This document shows, piece after piece, positions 8,267 to 14,478 of a stretch of 14,478 bases of DNA. Source of the stretch: Fusobacteriaceae bacterium. GTDB lineage: Bacteria > Fusobacteriota > Fusobacteriia > Fusobacteriales > Fusobacteriaceae. The first letter of the stretch is position 1. Every line of letters starts with the position of its first letter. The position numbers and the translations under genes are program-made. The notes below the pieces were generated by a model. It ran no database searches. It was not told where the DNA came from and was given only the letters and a program-made list of their open reading frames with translations. The stretch lies in assembly GCA_900764925.1 (NCBI GenBank), contig CAAFPW010000080.1:1-14478 (forward strand). The letters are read 5' to 3'.

Positions 8267-9238
8267 TTATTTACAAGGGTTTACACTATCCAAATCCTTT
8301 AACCATGTATCATAAAAAGAAGAATTTTTTCCATATGAATTATCTAGAAAATAGACTCTCTTATATAATAGCACAGATAATATCATAACATGAAGACGCG
8401 TTGTATATATTAAGTGGTAGCAACTAATAAAACGTACCCCAAGTTCTATCATTAAAGGACGAAATTTTTTAAAAGCCATTATATCAACTAAAGAAATTAT
8501 TAAGCGGTTTGACATTTTATATTCTCTCATTTTCTGCTGTAGAGATATAAGTCCAGTGTACATATTTATTCTTAATGAAGGAGATTCTAAAGAAGGCCAA
8601 TCTCTAATATCAATCTCATTGGAGATAAAGTTCTCTTTATCTAATTCGCATCCCATTTCTTTATCTAATCGTCTAACATATAAAGTTTTAATTTTCTCAT
8701 CAACTGACCATTTTTGCAAGTAATCCAAATCAATACAAAAGGCCATATCTGGTAATAACAATATCTTATTCAGAAAATTTTCCCTTAGTATATTGTAGGA
8801 AGATAAATCTCTTGCACAAATAACCATTTTCTCATGCATAGCCATCTTACGAGCATCCTCTTTAATCAAAAATATATTCTCATAATGAACAGATTGCGGA
8901 AAGATTATTATTCGATTTTCGGGATATCTTTCTATCACTTTCAATCGAAACTCCTGCATATCACGCCATAAGTCTCCAAAATTACCTCCACCATGTAACA
9001 AAATAATAGTATCTAAAGATAGTTTTGGAAAAGTACATGTATTACATGACGAATATCCGAGACATTTATAAGGCAGCTTTCTTAAGAAATTCCATTCTCC
9101 CTGCCATATTAAAGTATCTCCTATATTAGTATGATAAGGTAAATCCCATAACACATAATCACTATCTATCAATGGGATTAATTGTTTTTCTATTTCAGCA
9201 CGTAATCTTTCAATTTTTTCTTTCGCTCTCATCATCAA
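8267..9238 (-). CDS. Polysaccharide pyruvyltransferase family protein
   Basis: A 323-residue soluble protein matching the PS_pyruv_trans family (CsaB/ExoV/EpsO-like), which transfers pyruvate from phosphoenolpyruvate onto a sugar to make a ketal, giving the polymer negative charge. Visible signatures are NIGDTLIW (38-45), LHGGGNFGDLWRD (81-93), IIFPQSVHY (111-119) and, near the C-terminus, TTRLHVMILSVLLYKRVYF followed by DNSYGKNSSFYDTWL. The overall pattern is closest to the Bacillus EpsO/YvfF type as far as memory allows. The ATG at 9238 overlaps the capA stop and is followed by two more in-frame ATGs, so the exact start could be 3-6 bases downstream. Some family members are now known to be non-pyruvyl sugar transferases, so the substrate is inferred only. 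Confidence 0.88.
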   Translation of the reverse strand: MMMRAKEKIERLRAEIEKQLIPLIDSDYVLWDLPYHTNIGDTLIWQGEWNFLRKLPYKCLGYSSCNTCTFPKLSLDTIILLHGGGNFGDLWRDMQEFRLKVIERYPENRIIIFPQSVHYENIFLIKEDARKMAMHEKMVICARDLSSYNILRENFLNKILLLPDMAFCIDLDYLQKWSVDEKIKTLYVRRLDKEMGCELDKENFISNEIDIRDWPSLESPSLRINMYTGLISLQQKMREYKMSNRLIISLVDIMAFKKFRPLMIELGVRFISCYHLIYTTRLHVMILSVLLYKRVYFLDNSYGKNSSFYDTWLKDLDSVNPCK

Positions 9239-10269
9239 TTAAAATTGTATTCTTTTTGTAATGTAATGGTATCCTCTTGATTGTCTATAAATTTTCTAAC
9301 AATACGTTCATTATCATTCAATAGTTTTCCTCTCAAGATCAAATCTTCTTCTTTGCAGATTAAGTCATAAAGAGAATAAATCCGAGCTATTCGATCTTCC
9401 TCAACTATTGATTTACAAATTTCGAAACTGACCTCAACTGTATCTGACTTTTCATAGAAATTCAGATGTAAAATTATGGAATAATCAGCTAAGACCTCAG
9501 AGTCATTCTCATGATGAGCTGTTTCTGACCCTGGATATGAGCAAAGATTTCCTAACGAATAAGCAACGAAACGTTTCTTTCCTGTTTTCTTCCCTAAATG
9601 AACCACATGAGGATGATTACCAATAATAAAATCTATATCTTGTTTTGATAACCATTTAACCAAAGATAATGTATATGGATCAGGAGTATTATTATATTGT
9701 CCTCCAGAATGCATGCACATTATTATATAATCAGCATTTTTCTGCCTACACTTCTGAATATCCTTACGTACCTGTTTTTTATATGATAATGCATGAAAAG
9801 AATAACTACTTTTTTCTTTAAATATATCATGAAGTTTATTCATGATTCTGGTTAAGTATTGTTTTTTCCGAGGAATCTCCCTTTCTTGATCTTGAAACAA
9901 GTTTACCATATAACGATCTTCACCTAAATACTCACCATTTAATGATGCATTGGTGCCATAAGTATATGATAAAAAAGCAAATCGAAGTCCGCCAATATCT
10001 TTTATAAATATCTTTTCCTTATCAGATTTCTGTGCATAAGTTCCAATGTGCTCCAGCCCATACCGATCTAATGTTTTTAAGGTATTCAATAGCCCTATTT
10101 TTCCTCTATCCAAACAATGATTATTAGCTGTTGTTAATAGATTGAATCCTGCTTTTTTCAGACTTTCAGCAAAACAGTCAGGAGTGTTAAAACTCCATTT
10201 ATGACTAGAATATACTAATTCTTCACCAGCTAAAGGTGTCTCCAAATTACCTATTATATAATTTGACAA
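9235..10269 (-). CDS. CapA/PgsA-like protein (PGA_cap, metallophosphatase fold), 5' end disrupted
   Basis: The clean open frame begins at a TTG (10269) that lies inside the domain, so the natural N-terminus is not included. From that point it encodes 344 residues with the CapA family signatures: NLETPLAG (8-15), TANNHCLDRG (47-56), MHSGGQY (186-192), GNHPHV (217-222) and YSLGNL (237-242). Asn, His and Asp in these blocks are the expected metal ligands of the calcineurin-like fold. Family members are linked to poly-gamma-glutamate capsules and, in polysaccharide loci, to modifications of uncertain chemistry. The natural start is very likely the ATG at 10386, overlapping the previous stop, which would give about 383 residues; two frame changes lie between (see the next entry). 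The 3' end overlaps the pyruvyltransferase start as ATGA. Confidence 0.82.
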   Translation of the reverse strand: MSNYIIGNLETPLAGEELVYSSHKWSFNTPDCFAESLKKAGFNLLTTANNHCLDRGKIGLLNTLKTLDRYGLEHIGTYAQKSDKEKIFIKDIGGLRFAFLSYTYGTNASLNGEYLGEDRYMVNLFQDQEREIPRKKQYLTRIMNKLHDIFKEKSSYSFHALSYKKQVRKDIQKCRQKNADYIIMCMHSGGQYNNTPDPYTLSLVKWLSKQDIDFIIGNHPHVVHLGKKTGKKRFVAYSLGNLCSYPGSETAHHENDSEVLADYSIILHLNFYEKSDTVEVSFEICKSIVEEDRIARIYSLYDLICKEEDLILRGKLLNDNERIVRKFIDNQEDTITLQKEYNFN

Positions 10270-10303
10270 AGAGAAACTTGATAATATATTTCTAAAAATT
10301 GTA

Positions 10304-10386
10304 TCAAATCCATCCGAATGGGGAACAGATAGCCTCCTTTTGCTCAGGCTCTATTAAAATATCTCCTGTAAACGTCAACGTATCAT
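10304..10386 (-). pseudogene. Out-of-frame N-terminal segment of the capA-like gene
   Basis: From the ATG at 10386, which overlaps the upstream stop, the reading is ATG ATA CGT TGA and stops at once. In the next frame, from the TTG at 10378, it reads TFTGDILIEPEQKEA, which matches the GD-containing first strand of CapA proteins, and stops at 10304. The conserved DGFDTIFRNIL then appears back in the ATG frame and runs into the main body. One missing base near 10379 and one extra base near 10333-10341 (AAAAGGAGG) would join everything into M-I-x-LTFTGDILIEPEQKRLSVPHSDGFDTIF (split here from two frames). The changes cancel, so the total length stays a multiple of three. This reconstruction is by eye. 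Confidence 0.6.
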
Positions 10387-10793
10387 CTCAATATATACAG
10401 TTTTATTTTAGAAGCTATTTTTCTACATTTAGCAGCCAGTAATAAAATCTTCTTTGGAATGGTATTATTAATTTTATTAAAATCAAAATCATAAATCCAT
10501 TCCAAATCACTTCTTTGAGGTATGTTATCCTTATTTTCAATAAATCTATCTTGAATATCTTGCCAATAAGGTATACAAATCATTGGATTCATTATTAATC
10601 TTTTTTGAATACGAGAACCTATTGTTCCTATTTTATTTTCGACATTTTTAAATCCATATTGAGAAGGAGATTCCCCCTCTGCAATTATTCCAAAAATTGT
10701 TCTATAGCATTTTTCACAGTTACAACAATTCTCTCCTCCTGAGCTTTGCCAACAGACTCTTAAAACAATTTTCTTGTGATTTTTTTTATATAA
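10383..10793 (-). pseudogene. Frameshifted C-terminal part of the PP-loop protein (Cys-cluster domain)
   Basis: This open frame has no start of its own and continues the preceding PP-loop gene in the -1 frame. Entered at the A8 tract it begins NHKKIVLRVCWQ and gives 132 residues. It carries CWQSSGGENCCNCEKCYRT, with cysteines spaced C-x8-C-x2-C-x2-C, which resembles the structural zinc site near the C-terminus of QueC. An internal ATG at 10592 gives a 69-residue frame, but it begins after the cysteines and is unlikely to be a separate gene. The stop TGA overlaps the start of the capA-like gene as ATGA (10386-10383). The tight coupling and well-preserved motifs argue that the break is recent, reversible, recoded or a sequence error rather than old decay. 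Confidence 0.75.
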
Positions 10794-11641
10794 TTACAAA
10801 TATGAGTGATTTTTTCTTGACGATGAAATTCATATTGATCATGCACTACCTTACAACAGGCATACTCAACATTATTATCAATTGTTGGAGAGCTAGCACA
10901 CGTTACATCATCATCTTTGGTATAAGAAGAAGCTATATAAACAGTTTTTAGCTTTAAATTAAAAGCTAATGGAGCGGCGTGTCCTATCAACCCTATACCA
11001 TGTTGAAAACCATGCCACCAAGAATCACCAGACTGCACAACCAATAAGTTTAGCATTCCTTCATTTATGAAAGTTCTAAAATTAGTCTTTATATATATTT
11101 TTTCTAAACCAAACATCATCGCTGTTTCATCAACGTGTTTCCGTACATTATTCCACCCCAATTGATCATCTATTTTTATATCAGATCCCCATAATGTTAA
11201 CAAAATAGGACTCTCATCAACATGGGCAATTAAAGAAGCAAAAGCATCTACTCCTCCACTGAAAAAAACAGCAACTTTTCCTATGGGTTCTTCGTTATTT
11301 TCAATAAGACATTTTACCTTAATACTACCTTTAAAATTCATCATTGGATACATATCTATGTATCCTTGTTTAAATCTATTTATACTATTATAAAATGTCC
11401 TATCTAGCTCTTCTACTTCTAATATAGCATCAGTTAACCATACAATTGGTAATACATTAACAATGAAAGGAATTACAGCAATATTCTTAGGAACTCTTTC
11501 TATATTCTCATTATATTCTATTCGAAAACTGTTCCCTTTTTCAATATTAAAATACTTACAGCAATCACCTTCTATCAAATAACAAACTTCAATGCTATAT
11601 TGATTTATAATTACAGAATTAATAGAGATTCTATTCTTCAT
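10760..11641 (-). CDS. PP-loop ATP-pyrophosphatase-like protein (QueC/asparagine-synthase-like), truncated by frameshift
   Basis: The uninterrupted frame gives 293 residues. Residues 1-120 form a hydrophilic N-terminal region I do not recognise. AVFFSGGVDAFASL (124-137) then matches the ATP-binding PP-loop (SGGxDS) of N-type ATP pyrophosphatases such as QueC and asparagine synthetase, with Ala in place of the usual final Ser. Further possible active-site blocks are WGSDI (151-155), HAAPLAF (221-227), SSPTIDN (250-256) and HDQYEFHRQEK (267-277). The frame leaves the family sequence after residue 287, at an A8 tract (10787-10780), adds six stray residues and stops. Shifting by -1 there restores a 419-residue protein ending at 10383 with a C-x8-C-x2-C-x2-C cluster. 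As written the product lacks this presumed zinc site and may be inactive. The physiological substrate is unknown. Confidence refers to the fold and the break, not to a reaction. Confidence 0.7.
   Translation of the reverse strand: MKNRISINSVIINQYSIEVCYLIEGDCCKYFNIEKGNSFRIEYNENIERVPKNIAVIPFIVNVLPIVWLTDAILEVEELDRTFYNSINRFKQGYIDMYPMMNFKGSIKVKCLIENNEEPIGKVAVFFSGGVDAFASLIAHVDESPILLTLWGSDIKIDDQLGWNNVRKHVDETAMMFGLEKIYIKTNFRTFINEGMLNLLVVQSGDSWWHGFQHGIGLIGHAAPLAFNLKLKTVYIASSYTKDDDVTCASSPTIDNNVEYACCKVVHDQYEFHRQEKITHICNYIKKITRKLF
10780..10787 (-). other. A8 homopolymer and -1 slippery heptamer at the frame break
   Basis: On the coding strand the bases read ATA AAA AAA ATC, a run of eight A. In the zero frame translation stops nine codons past AAA AAA (TAA, 10762-10760). 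A ninth A in the mRNA, or a -1 ribosomal slip on A-AAA-AAA (10787-10781), places the ribosome exactly in the frame encoding the cysteine cluster. Homopolymers of this length are known sites of slipped-strand mutation, transcriptional slippage and programmed frameshifting. Which applies here, if any, is not visible from the sequence. Confidence 0.6.
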
Positions 11642-13205
11642 TTCTTTTATTTTTAATACCCAATTTACATATATGGTTAATTATTTGTTTTTTAATCCAT
11701 ATTCTTTCATCTCCGTTCAGTCCTATCCAATAACTTATTATTACAGTTCCACCTAATGATAAAATAGTTACGAGAATAAAACGAATGAATCCTGCATTTA
11801 GTGTCACAAAAATTACAAGAGGTATAATACTTGAAAGAGCAGCAACAAGCAAAGAACGCCCTACTACCTCTGTCAAATATTTAAATATCGGAAAATCAAT
11901 CATTCTTTTTAGTAATATTAATCGAGTAAACAAGGCTATTATATAAATAAAAAACTCTATATAAAATATAACTTGAGGAGCACTTCCTAATTTAAAAAAC
12001 AAAAAAACAACAGGAAGATTCATTAAAAATAAGAGACTCATAACCATCTGATAGTTTCTAATTTTACCAGTAGCTAAGGCACCATATCCAAGAGTTCCAG
12101 ACAGAATATCACAAAGTGTACAAATCAAAATCAAGCGGCAAAACACCATACCATATGTAGGAATATTCTTCAACCATATATTTAAAATAAATTCTGTCTC
12201 AAATATAAATGGAAGAGCCAAAAAAAATAATAACAGGAAAGAGAATTTTGAACTTTTTATAATGATCTTTCTCATTTCATCCAAATATTCTTGAGCATAT
12301 GACTTTACAATTTGCGGATTAACAGCCATCTGAAAATTGGTAACAAAAGATATTATTGCCGTATTCACCTGAACAGCAATTCCTCGTGCAGCATTCAAGG
12401 TTGGTCCATAAAATATATTCAATAATATATTAACTCCTTGCGTACGAGCTATCAAAGCAATATTTGCAGATAAATTCCAACCTGCGTAACTTGTTAGTGA
12501 ATAAAACGTATTTTTATCAAACACAAAATGATATTTACATTCACTAAATTTGCATTTACAATATATCCTGTAAAATAAAGCTATTACAACAGTTACAGAA
12601 AATATGAGAATCGCATATAATTTCAATTTATCATATCCTATCCACATCAACATAAACACAACCAATAACTTCAAGCAAACTTCTATAATGCTCATATATG
12701 CATAGATATTCATTTGCTCTCTAGCTATAATTATTGCATTATATGGAACCTGGATAATAGAAACAACAAAAGAAAAAATAGAAAATTGATAAACCCATCC
12801 AGCTGCATCCATTCGTTCTTGTGGAATATTCATATACGTATTGAGAAACCATATGCCTATTGTCTCTGCCAATAATAGCACAAGTATAGCCACTCCACAA
12901 TGGATAGACACCGTTAAACTAAATGTATTCTTTAATAGCTGCAGATCTTTTTTTCCAATAGCATAAGATAAAAAGCGCTGTGTGGAAGCAGCCATAGTTC
13001 CATTCAAAAAAGAAAACATTGTCACAATCCCCCCCACTACATTATATATACCAAAATCCTCTACTCCAAGTACTTCTAATACAACTCGTGAAGTATATAA
13101 TGCTACTAACATTGTAAGCAACATTCTTATATACAACATAAAGGTATTTTTAGCTATTTTATGCGTATTTTGAGAAGACACAGACATCTTTGTTTTCACA
13201 CACAT
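11631..13205 (-). CDS. wzx: Wzx-like polysaccharide flippase (MATE/MOP superfamily)
   Basis: A 524-residue, strongly hydrophobic protein with about 12-14 membrane helices. The N-terminal pattern (helix, then TSRVVLEVLGVEDFGIYNVVGG, about residues 38-59, then NGTMAASTQRFLSYA) is characteristic of the Polysacc_synt branch of the MOP flippases common in Bacteroidales capsule loci. The expected role is moving the undecaprenyl-diphosphate-linked repeat unit from the cytoplasmic to the periplasmic face of the inner membrane. The start at 13205 is chosen because its ATG overlaps the wzz stop (TAATG); a second in-frame Met six codons on is possible. The 3' end overlaps the next gene by 11 bases. Substrate specificity cannot be read from sequence. 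Confidence 0.92.
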   Translation of the reverse strand: MCVKTKMSVSSQNTHKIAKNTFMLYIRMLLTMLVALYTSRVVLEVLGVEDFGIYNVVGGIVTMFSFLNGTMAASTQRFLSYAIGKKDLQLLKNTFSLTVSIHCGVAILVLLLAETIGIWFLNTYMNIPQERMDAAGWVYQFSIFSFVVSIIQVPYNAIIIAREQMNIYAYMSIIEVCLKLLVVFMLMWIGYDKLKLYAILIFSVTVVIALFYRIYCKCKFSECKYHFVFDKNTFYSLTSYAGWNLSANIALIARTQGVNILLNIFYGPTLNAARGIAVQVNTAIISFVTNFQMAVNPQIVKSYAQEYLDEMRKIIIKSSKFSFLLLFFLALPFIFETEFILNIWLKNIPTYGMVFCRLILICTLCDILSGTLGYGALATGKIRNYQMVMSLLFLMNLPVVFLFFKLGSAPQVIFYIEFFIYIIALFTRLILLKRMIDFPIFKYLTEVVGRSLLVAALSSIIPLVIFVTLNAGFIRFILVTILSLGGTVIISYWIGLNGDERIWIKKQIINHICKLGIKNKRNEE

Positions 13206-14293
13206 TATCTTTTTAAACTATCAAATATCTTTTTTCCAAATAATACCCATCCTAGCATAACAAAGATTGATAAAAAAATAAATAACAAGACATACACTTT
13301 CATTCCCAATCCTGAAGTTTTTAAAGGAATTACAGCTGGTTCGACCACAGCAAACACAGGCTTTTCTTCTTGAACTTTAGCTCTAGCAACTTGCAATTGA
13401 TTAGCAACTTGACTATAAACTTGATATGTCAAACTCATTTCATTCTGTAAACGTTCTTGCTCAGCACGTACACTCTGGAGAATAAGATTATCATGTGAAT
13501 CAACGTATTCCGCATATTCTTTTTGAGCCGTATAATATTCCTGCTTTCTTTCTTCAAACAACTTTTCTAAATAAGCACAATCCTCTTTGGCCTTTGAAGT
13601 CCGATAACCAATAATATATTCTTGTAAACTGCGAACGACAGAATCTGCAACAACAGCAGCTACCCTAGGATTCTGTAGCGTAACACTAACATTTGTGATC
13701 GCAGTCTTTTTATCAATAGTAGCTCTAATACTCTTCTTCAAAATATCAATTTGGGCTTTTTCTTTCTTTGTTAGTCTAATTACTCCATTCTGCAATTTCT
13801 CGTTAGAGTATTCCTTTTTATCTATAAACAATGATTTTACTCCACTTACAGCTAGACTCGGTAGACCTGCAATATAACTCCACCAAGGCGAAGATTCTGT
13901 CATTAAATAATTAGATAATGTTTGTGTTTCTCCGCTATCTATTATTCTCATTTTTAATAATTCCAATAAAAAGGGAGTAGATGATACAATATCTGATGAT
14001 AAAGAAGCATTTAATGCATCAGTACTATTCCCCATACCAGCACCTCCACCTAGAAATGAGGCTGCCAAACTTGTTATTCCACTACTTCCTTTATCGCTCC
14101 CCATCTCTGGTGAAAGAGTTACAGCAACTGTATACTGCTTAGGGATACTCAAACCTACAATAATACCAAACACTAAGCCAACAGCAGTAGCTTTATAAAG
14201 TTGCTTACGAATAGCCACTATTTTACGAAGAATATATACTAAATCAACTTCTATTCCCTCGATTTTATGATCTACTGACCGACCTTCTGACAT
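13205..14293 (-). CDS. wzz: Wzz/GumC-type chain-length determinant
   Basis: A 362-residue inner-membrane polysaccharide co-polymerase. It has a cytoplasmic N-terminus, a first membrane helix around residues 33-50, a large periplasmic part and a second helix around 331-352 followed by a short basic tail. A Gly/Ser-rich block (SSGITSLAASFLGGGAGMG, 70-88) and a long predicted coiled coil (about 240-310, rich in E, Q and K) precede the proline-containing stretch EPAVIP (318-323) just before the second helix, the arrangement typical of Wzz proteins. There is no C-terminal tyrosine-kinase domain, so this is a Wzz-only form. In the family it works with Wzy to set polymer length and contacts the Wza channel. 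The stop overlaps the wzx start as TAATG, indicating translational coupling. Confidence 0.93.
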   Translation of the reverse strand: MSEGRSVDHKIEGIEVDLVYILRKIVAIRKQLYKATAVGLVFGIIVGLSIPKQYTVAVTLSPEMGSDKGSSGITSLAASFLGGGAGMGNSTDALNASLSSDIVSSTPFLLELLKMRIIDSGETQTLSNYLMTESSPWWSYIAGLPSLAVSGVKSLFIDKKEYSNEKLQNGVIRLTKKEKAQIDILKKSIRATIDKKTAITNVSVTLQNPRVAAVVADSVVRSLQEYIIGYRTSKAKEDCAYLEKLFEERKQEYYTAQKEYAEYVDSHDNLILQSVRAEQERLQNEMSLTYQVYSQVANQLQVARAKVQEEKPVFAVVEPAVIPLKTSGLGMKVYVLLFIFLSIFVMLGWVLFGKKIFDSLKR

Positions 14294-14297
14294 AATA

Positions 14298-14478
14298 TTA
14301 TTTCTTTATAAGATTAGCAATAGAAGCAATCATCATACCCAAAGAACTGAAGGAAGTAGCATAACCCAAAATATTAGCTATGTTCCCTTTCTTCTTAGCC
14401 TTACTAGGCACAATAATCTCACACCCCGGCTCAATCTGTTTCTTACCACTACCCTTAACCTTCGTCACCTGACCATTC
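14298..14478 (-). CDS. Polysaccharide export protein (SLBB/Wza-like), C-terminal fragment
   Basis: Only the last 59 residues are inside the window; the gene continues past the right edge, so its start cannot be seen. The visible part reads NGQVTKVKGSGKKQIEPGCE, then IIVPSKAKKKG, then a hydrophobic tail (NIANILGYATSF...MMIASIANLIKK) ending in TAA. The 'I.PGcEIIVP' phrase is the end of the soluble ligand-binding (SLBB) part of Bacteroidales Wza/BexD-family outer-membrane export proteins, and a short hydrophobic helix at the C-terminus is usual for them. The role known for the family is the outer-membrane channel for capsule or exopolysaccharide. The next gene, wzz, starts four bases after the stop, so the two are co-transcribed and probably co-translated. 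The tail is too short to exclude other SLBB proteins, but the position beside wzz supports the call. Confidence 0.85.
   Translation of the reverse strand, partial: NGQVTKVKGSGKKQIEPGCEIIVPSKAKKKGNIANILGYATSFSSLGMMIASIANLIKK

Noticed and set aside
10333..10341. AAAAGGAGG as a strong Shine-Dalgarno sequence for an internal capA start
   Set aside because: No ATG, GTG or TTG in the correct frame lies at a suitable distance, and Bacteroidales depend little on such sequences. An extra base in the coding sequence explains it better.
10383..10592. Separate 69-residue gene starting at the ATG at 10592
   Set aside because: The conserved frame continues upstream through the cysteine cluster to the A8 tract, so this is the tail of the frameshifted PP-loop gene.
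12982..13373. Plus-strand frames opposite wzx and wzz
   Set aside because: They are antisense shadows of well-supported genes with no recognisable protein features.

Overview
The window is an AT-rich stretch in which essentially every gene lies on the minus strand, packed end to end with stop/start overlaps (ATGA, TAATG) or gaps of a few bases. Gene content and protein style (SLBB/Wza export protein, Wzz, Wzx, Wzy, GT2 and GT25 glycosyltransferases, CapA-like and pyruvyltransferase-like enzymes, WecA/MraY-like initiator, RmlC) identify a Wzx/Wzy-type capsular or exopolysaccharide locus of a member of the Bacteroidales, most likely Bacteroides, Parabacteroides or a close relative. The taxonomic call is inference from protein character and low GC.

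Layout in transcription order (right to left): the C-terminus of the outer-membrane export protein (14298-14478), Wzz chain-length determinant (13205-14293), Wzx flippase (11631-13205), a PP-loop ATP-pyrophosphatase-like protein split by a frameshift (11641 to 10383), a CapA-like metallophosphatase-fold protein with a scrambled 5' end (10386 to 9235), a polysaccharide pyruvyltransferase (8267-9238), a GT25 glycosyltransferase (7526-8257), a GT2 glycosyltransferase (6524-7519), the Wzy polymerase (5287-6519), a second GT2 (4311-5282), a hexapeptide-repeat acyltransferase (3694-4287), the 3' remnant of a lost gene (3532-3663), a rhamnosyltransferase-like GT2 (2723-3532), the WecA-like initiating phosphoglycosyl transferase (1606-2694) and RmlC/RfbC (965-1513). 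An array of four alternating complementary arms at 789-869, with U-tracts in both orientations, forms an apparent bidirectional terminator. The leftmost ~790 bp holds no gene I can support.

Inferred joint function: the WecA-like enzyme loads a sugar-1-phosphate on undecaprenyl phosphate. The four glycosyltransferases extend it, probably with a rhamnose-type sugar supplied through RmlC. The acyltransferase, pyruvyltransferase and perhaps the CapA/PP-loop pair decorate it. Wzx flips the unit, Wzy polymerises it, Wzz sets chain length and the Wza-like protein exports the polymer.

The most interesting part is 10304-10793. A QueC-like PP-loop protein is broken exactly at an A8 tract that is also a good -1 slippery heptamer, so its cysteine cluster falls in another frame. 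The next gene, capA-like, has two compensating frame changes in its first ~20 codons. This may be phase variation, recoding, recent decay or locally poor sequence; the sequence alone cannot decide.
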